Positions 4,870 through 5,067 of a DNA stretch of 5,067 nt are shown here, one piece after another. Origin of the DNA: SZUA-217 sp034658975 (GTDB lineage: Bacteria; Actinomycetota; Acidimicrobiia; Spongiisociales; ZC4RG35); the NCBI GenBank assembly GCA_034658975.1, contig JAYEGJ010000166.1, positions 1 to 5,067 of the forward strand, read 5' to 3'. The notes beneath the pieces are model-generated. The model searched no databases, had not been told where the DNA came from, and was given only the letters and a program-made list of their open reading frames with translations. A program made the position numbers and the translations under genes. Positions within the stretch are counted from its first letter, which is position 1. Each line of letters starts with the position of its first letter.

Positions 4870-4943
4870 GCGCCCATCTAGAAGTCGCCGATAACCACGT
4901 GCCGTGCCACAGCGAACCCGTTGCAGCAGAGGGTCCGGATTTA
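4870..4943. other. Unassigned spacer between the second and third terminators
   Basis: These 74 nt encode no protein I can support. ACCC/GGGT (4917-4920 with 4931-4934) and GGCG/CGCC (4869-4872 with 4886-4889) are short possible stems. GATAAC (4890-4895) is a weak -10 lookalike without a -35. Because a terminator follows directly, it could be a short RNA or the start of an rplJ leader with attenuator, but neither is demonstrated. Confidence 0.3.
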
Positions 4944-4969
4944 GAAAAGCCCCCGAAGGGGGGCTTTTC
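4944..4969 (+). terminator. Third hairpin terminator or attenuator
   Basis: GAAAAGCCCCC (4944-4954) pairs perfectly over 11 bp with GGGGGCTTTTC (4959-4969) around a GAAG loop. Its arms nearly repeat those of the first terminator (AAAGCCCCC and GGGGGCTTT occur in both). It ends a short stretch that has no gene of its own. Confidence 0.75.
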
Positions 4970-5067
4970 ATTGTTGGCAAGATAGGGGGATCTCCGCGCC
5001 TCGGACTCTCCGTGGGCTTGGAGGGCTTGGCTGCCAGGTCCACCGTCCGCACGTCACCGACAACTCT
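4970..5067 (+). other. Non-coding end of window, possible beginning of the rplJ leader
   Basis: No start codon with a ribosome site or recognisable protein is present in these 98 nt. GGGCTTGG occurs twice close together (5013-5030 region). In related bacteria rplJ-rplL follows rplA, often with a structured L10-binding leader. The position fits such a leader, but I cannot align it to one. Confidence 0.25.

Noticed and set aside
4862..4895. Promoter from TTGTTT and GATAAC between the terminators
   Set aside because: The spacing is 22 bp and no other -35 fits, so it is not supported.
4180..5052. Long 290-codon open frame on the minus strand
   Set aside because: It lies antisense to rplA and crosses the terminators; it has no family resemblance, and high GC content makes such shadow frames common.
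1..5067. CRISPR array, insertion sequence or phage remnants
   Set aside because: No regularly spaced repeats, transposase-like frames or paired terminal repeats were seen.

Overview
The window reads as a chromosomal segment of a high-GC Actinomycetota bacterium. The gene order tRNA-Trp, secE, nusG, rplK, rplA is the conserved start of the ribosomal-protein/RNA-polymerase region. NusG has the acidic N-terminal tail and the NGN wording common in actinobacterial NusG (GDWYVIHSYSGYENKVKANL). Start codons include several GTGs and codon third positions are GC-rich. A lineage near Acidimicrobiia is my guess from the unusual upstream neighbourhood; I cannot prove it from the sequence.

Region 1 (1-2108) is an accessory-looking set of four unlinked small genes: the 5' part of an isochorismatase-family hydrolase leaving the window on the minus strand, a secreted lipoprotein (+), an SRPBCC/START-like protein (-) and a DUF1330-family protein (+). 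They alternate in orientation and do not form an operon. The lipoprotein and SRPBCC genes converge with only 16 bp between them. The first two genes diverge from a 250-bp spacer that carries a 12-bp inverted repeat.

Region 2 (2109-2499) has no credible gene. It holds the most intriguing element here: a promoter-like pair (2167-2195), then about 100 nt that fold by eye into three consecutive hairpins, including a GCAA tetraloop, and then a terminator-like hairpin with a UUCG tip (2306-2351). The 5' arm of that terminator can alternatively pair with the start of the element, as in a riboswitch or attenuator. I recognise no known RNA family. A good sigma70-type promoter (TTTCCA-18-TATACT) follows, directly in front of the tRNA.

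Region 3 (2500-4797) is tRNA-Trp(CCA), secE, nusG (overlapping secE by 4 nt), rplK and rplA, all on the plus strand and tightly packed. The products are a translocon subunit, a transcription elongation/termination factor and two proteins of the mobile stalks of the 50S subunit. The only sizeable gap (75 nt, rplK-rplA) contains a hairpin and a second structured element that copies the L1-binding region of 23S rRNA (helices 76-77). It abuts the rplA Shine-Dalgarno, so it is very probably the L1 autoregulatory site.

Region 4 (4798-5067) contains three consecutive terminator-like hairpins in about 170 bp and then unassigned sequence. In related genomes rplJ-rplL comes next, so this is probably the rplA/rplJ boundary; rplJ itself is not inside the window.
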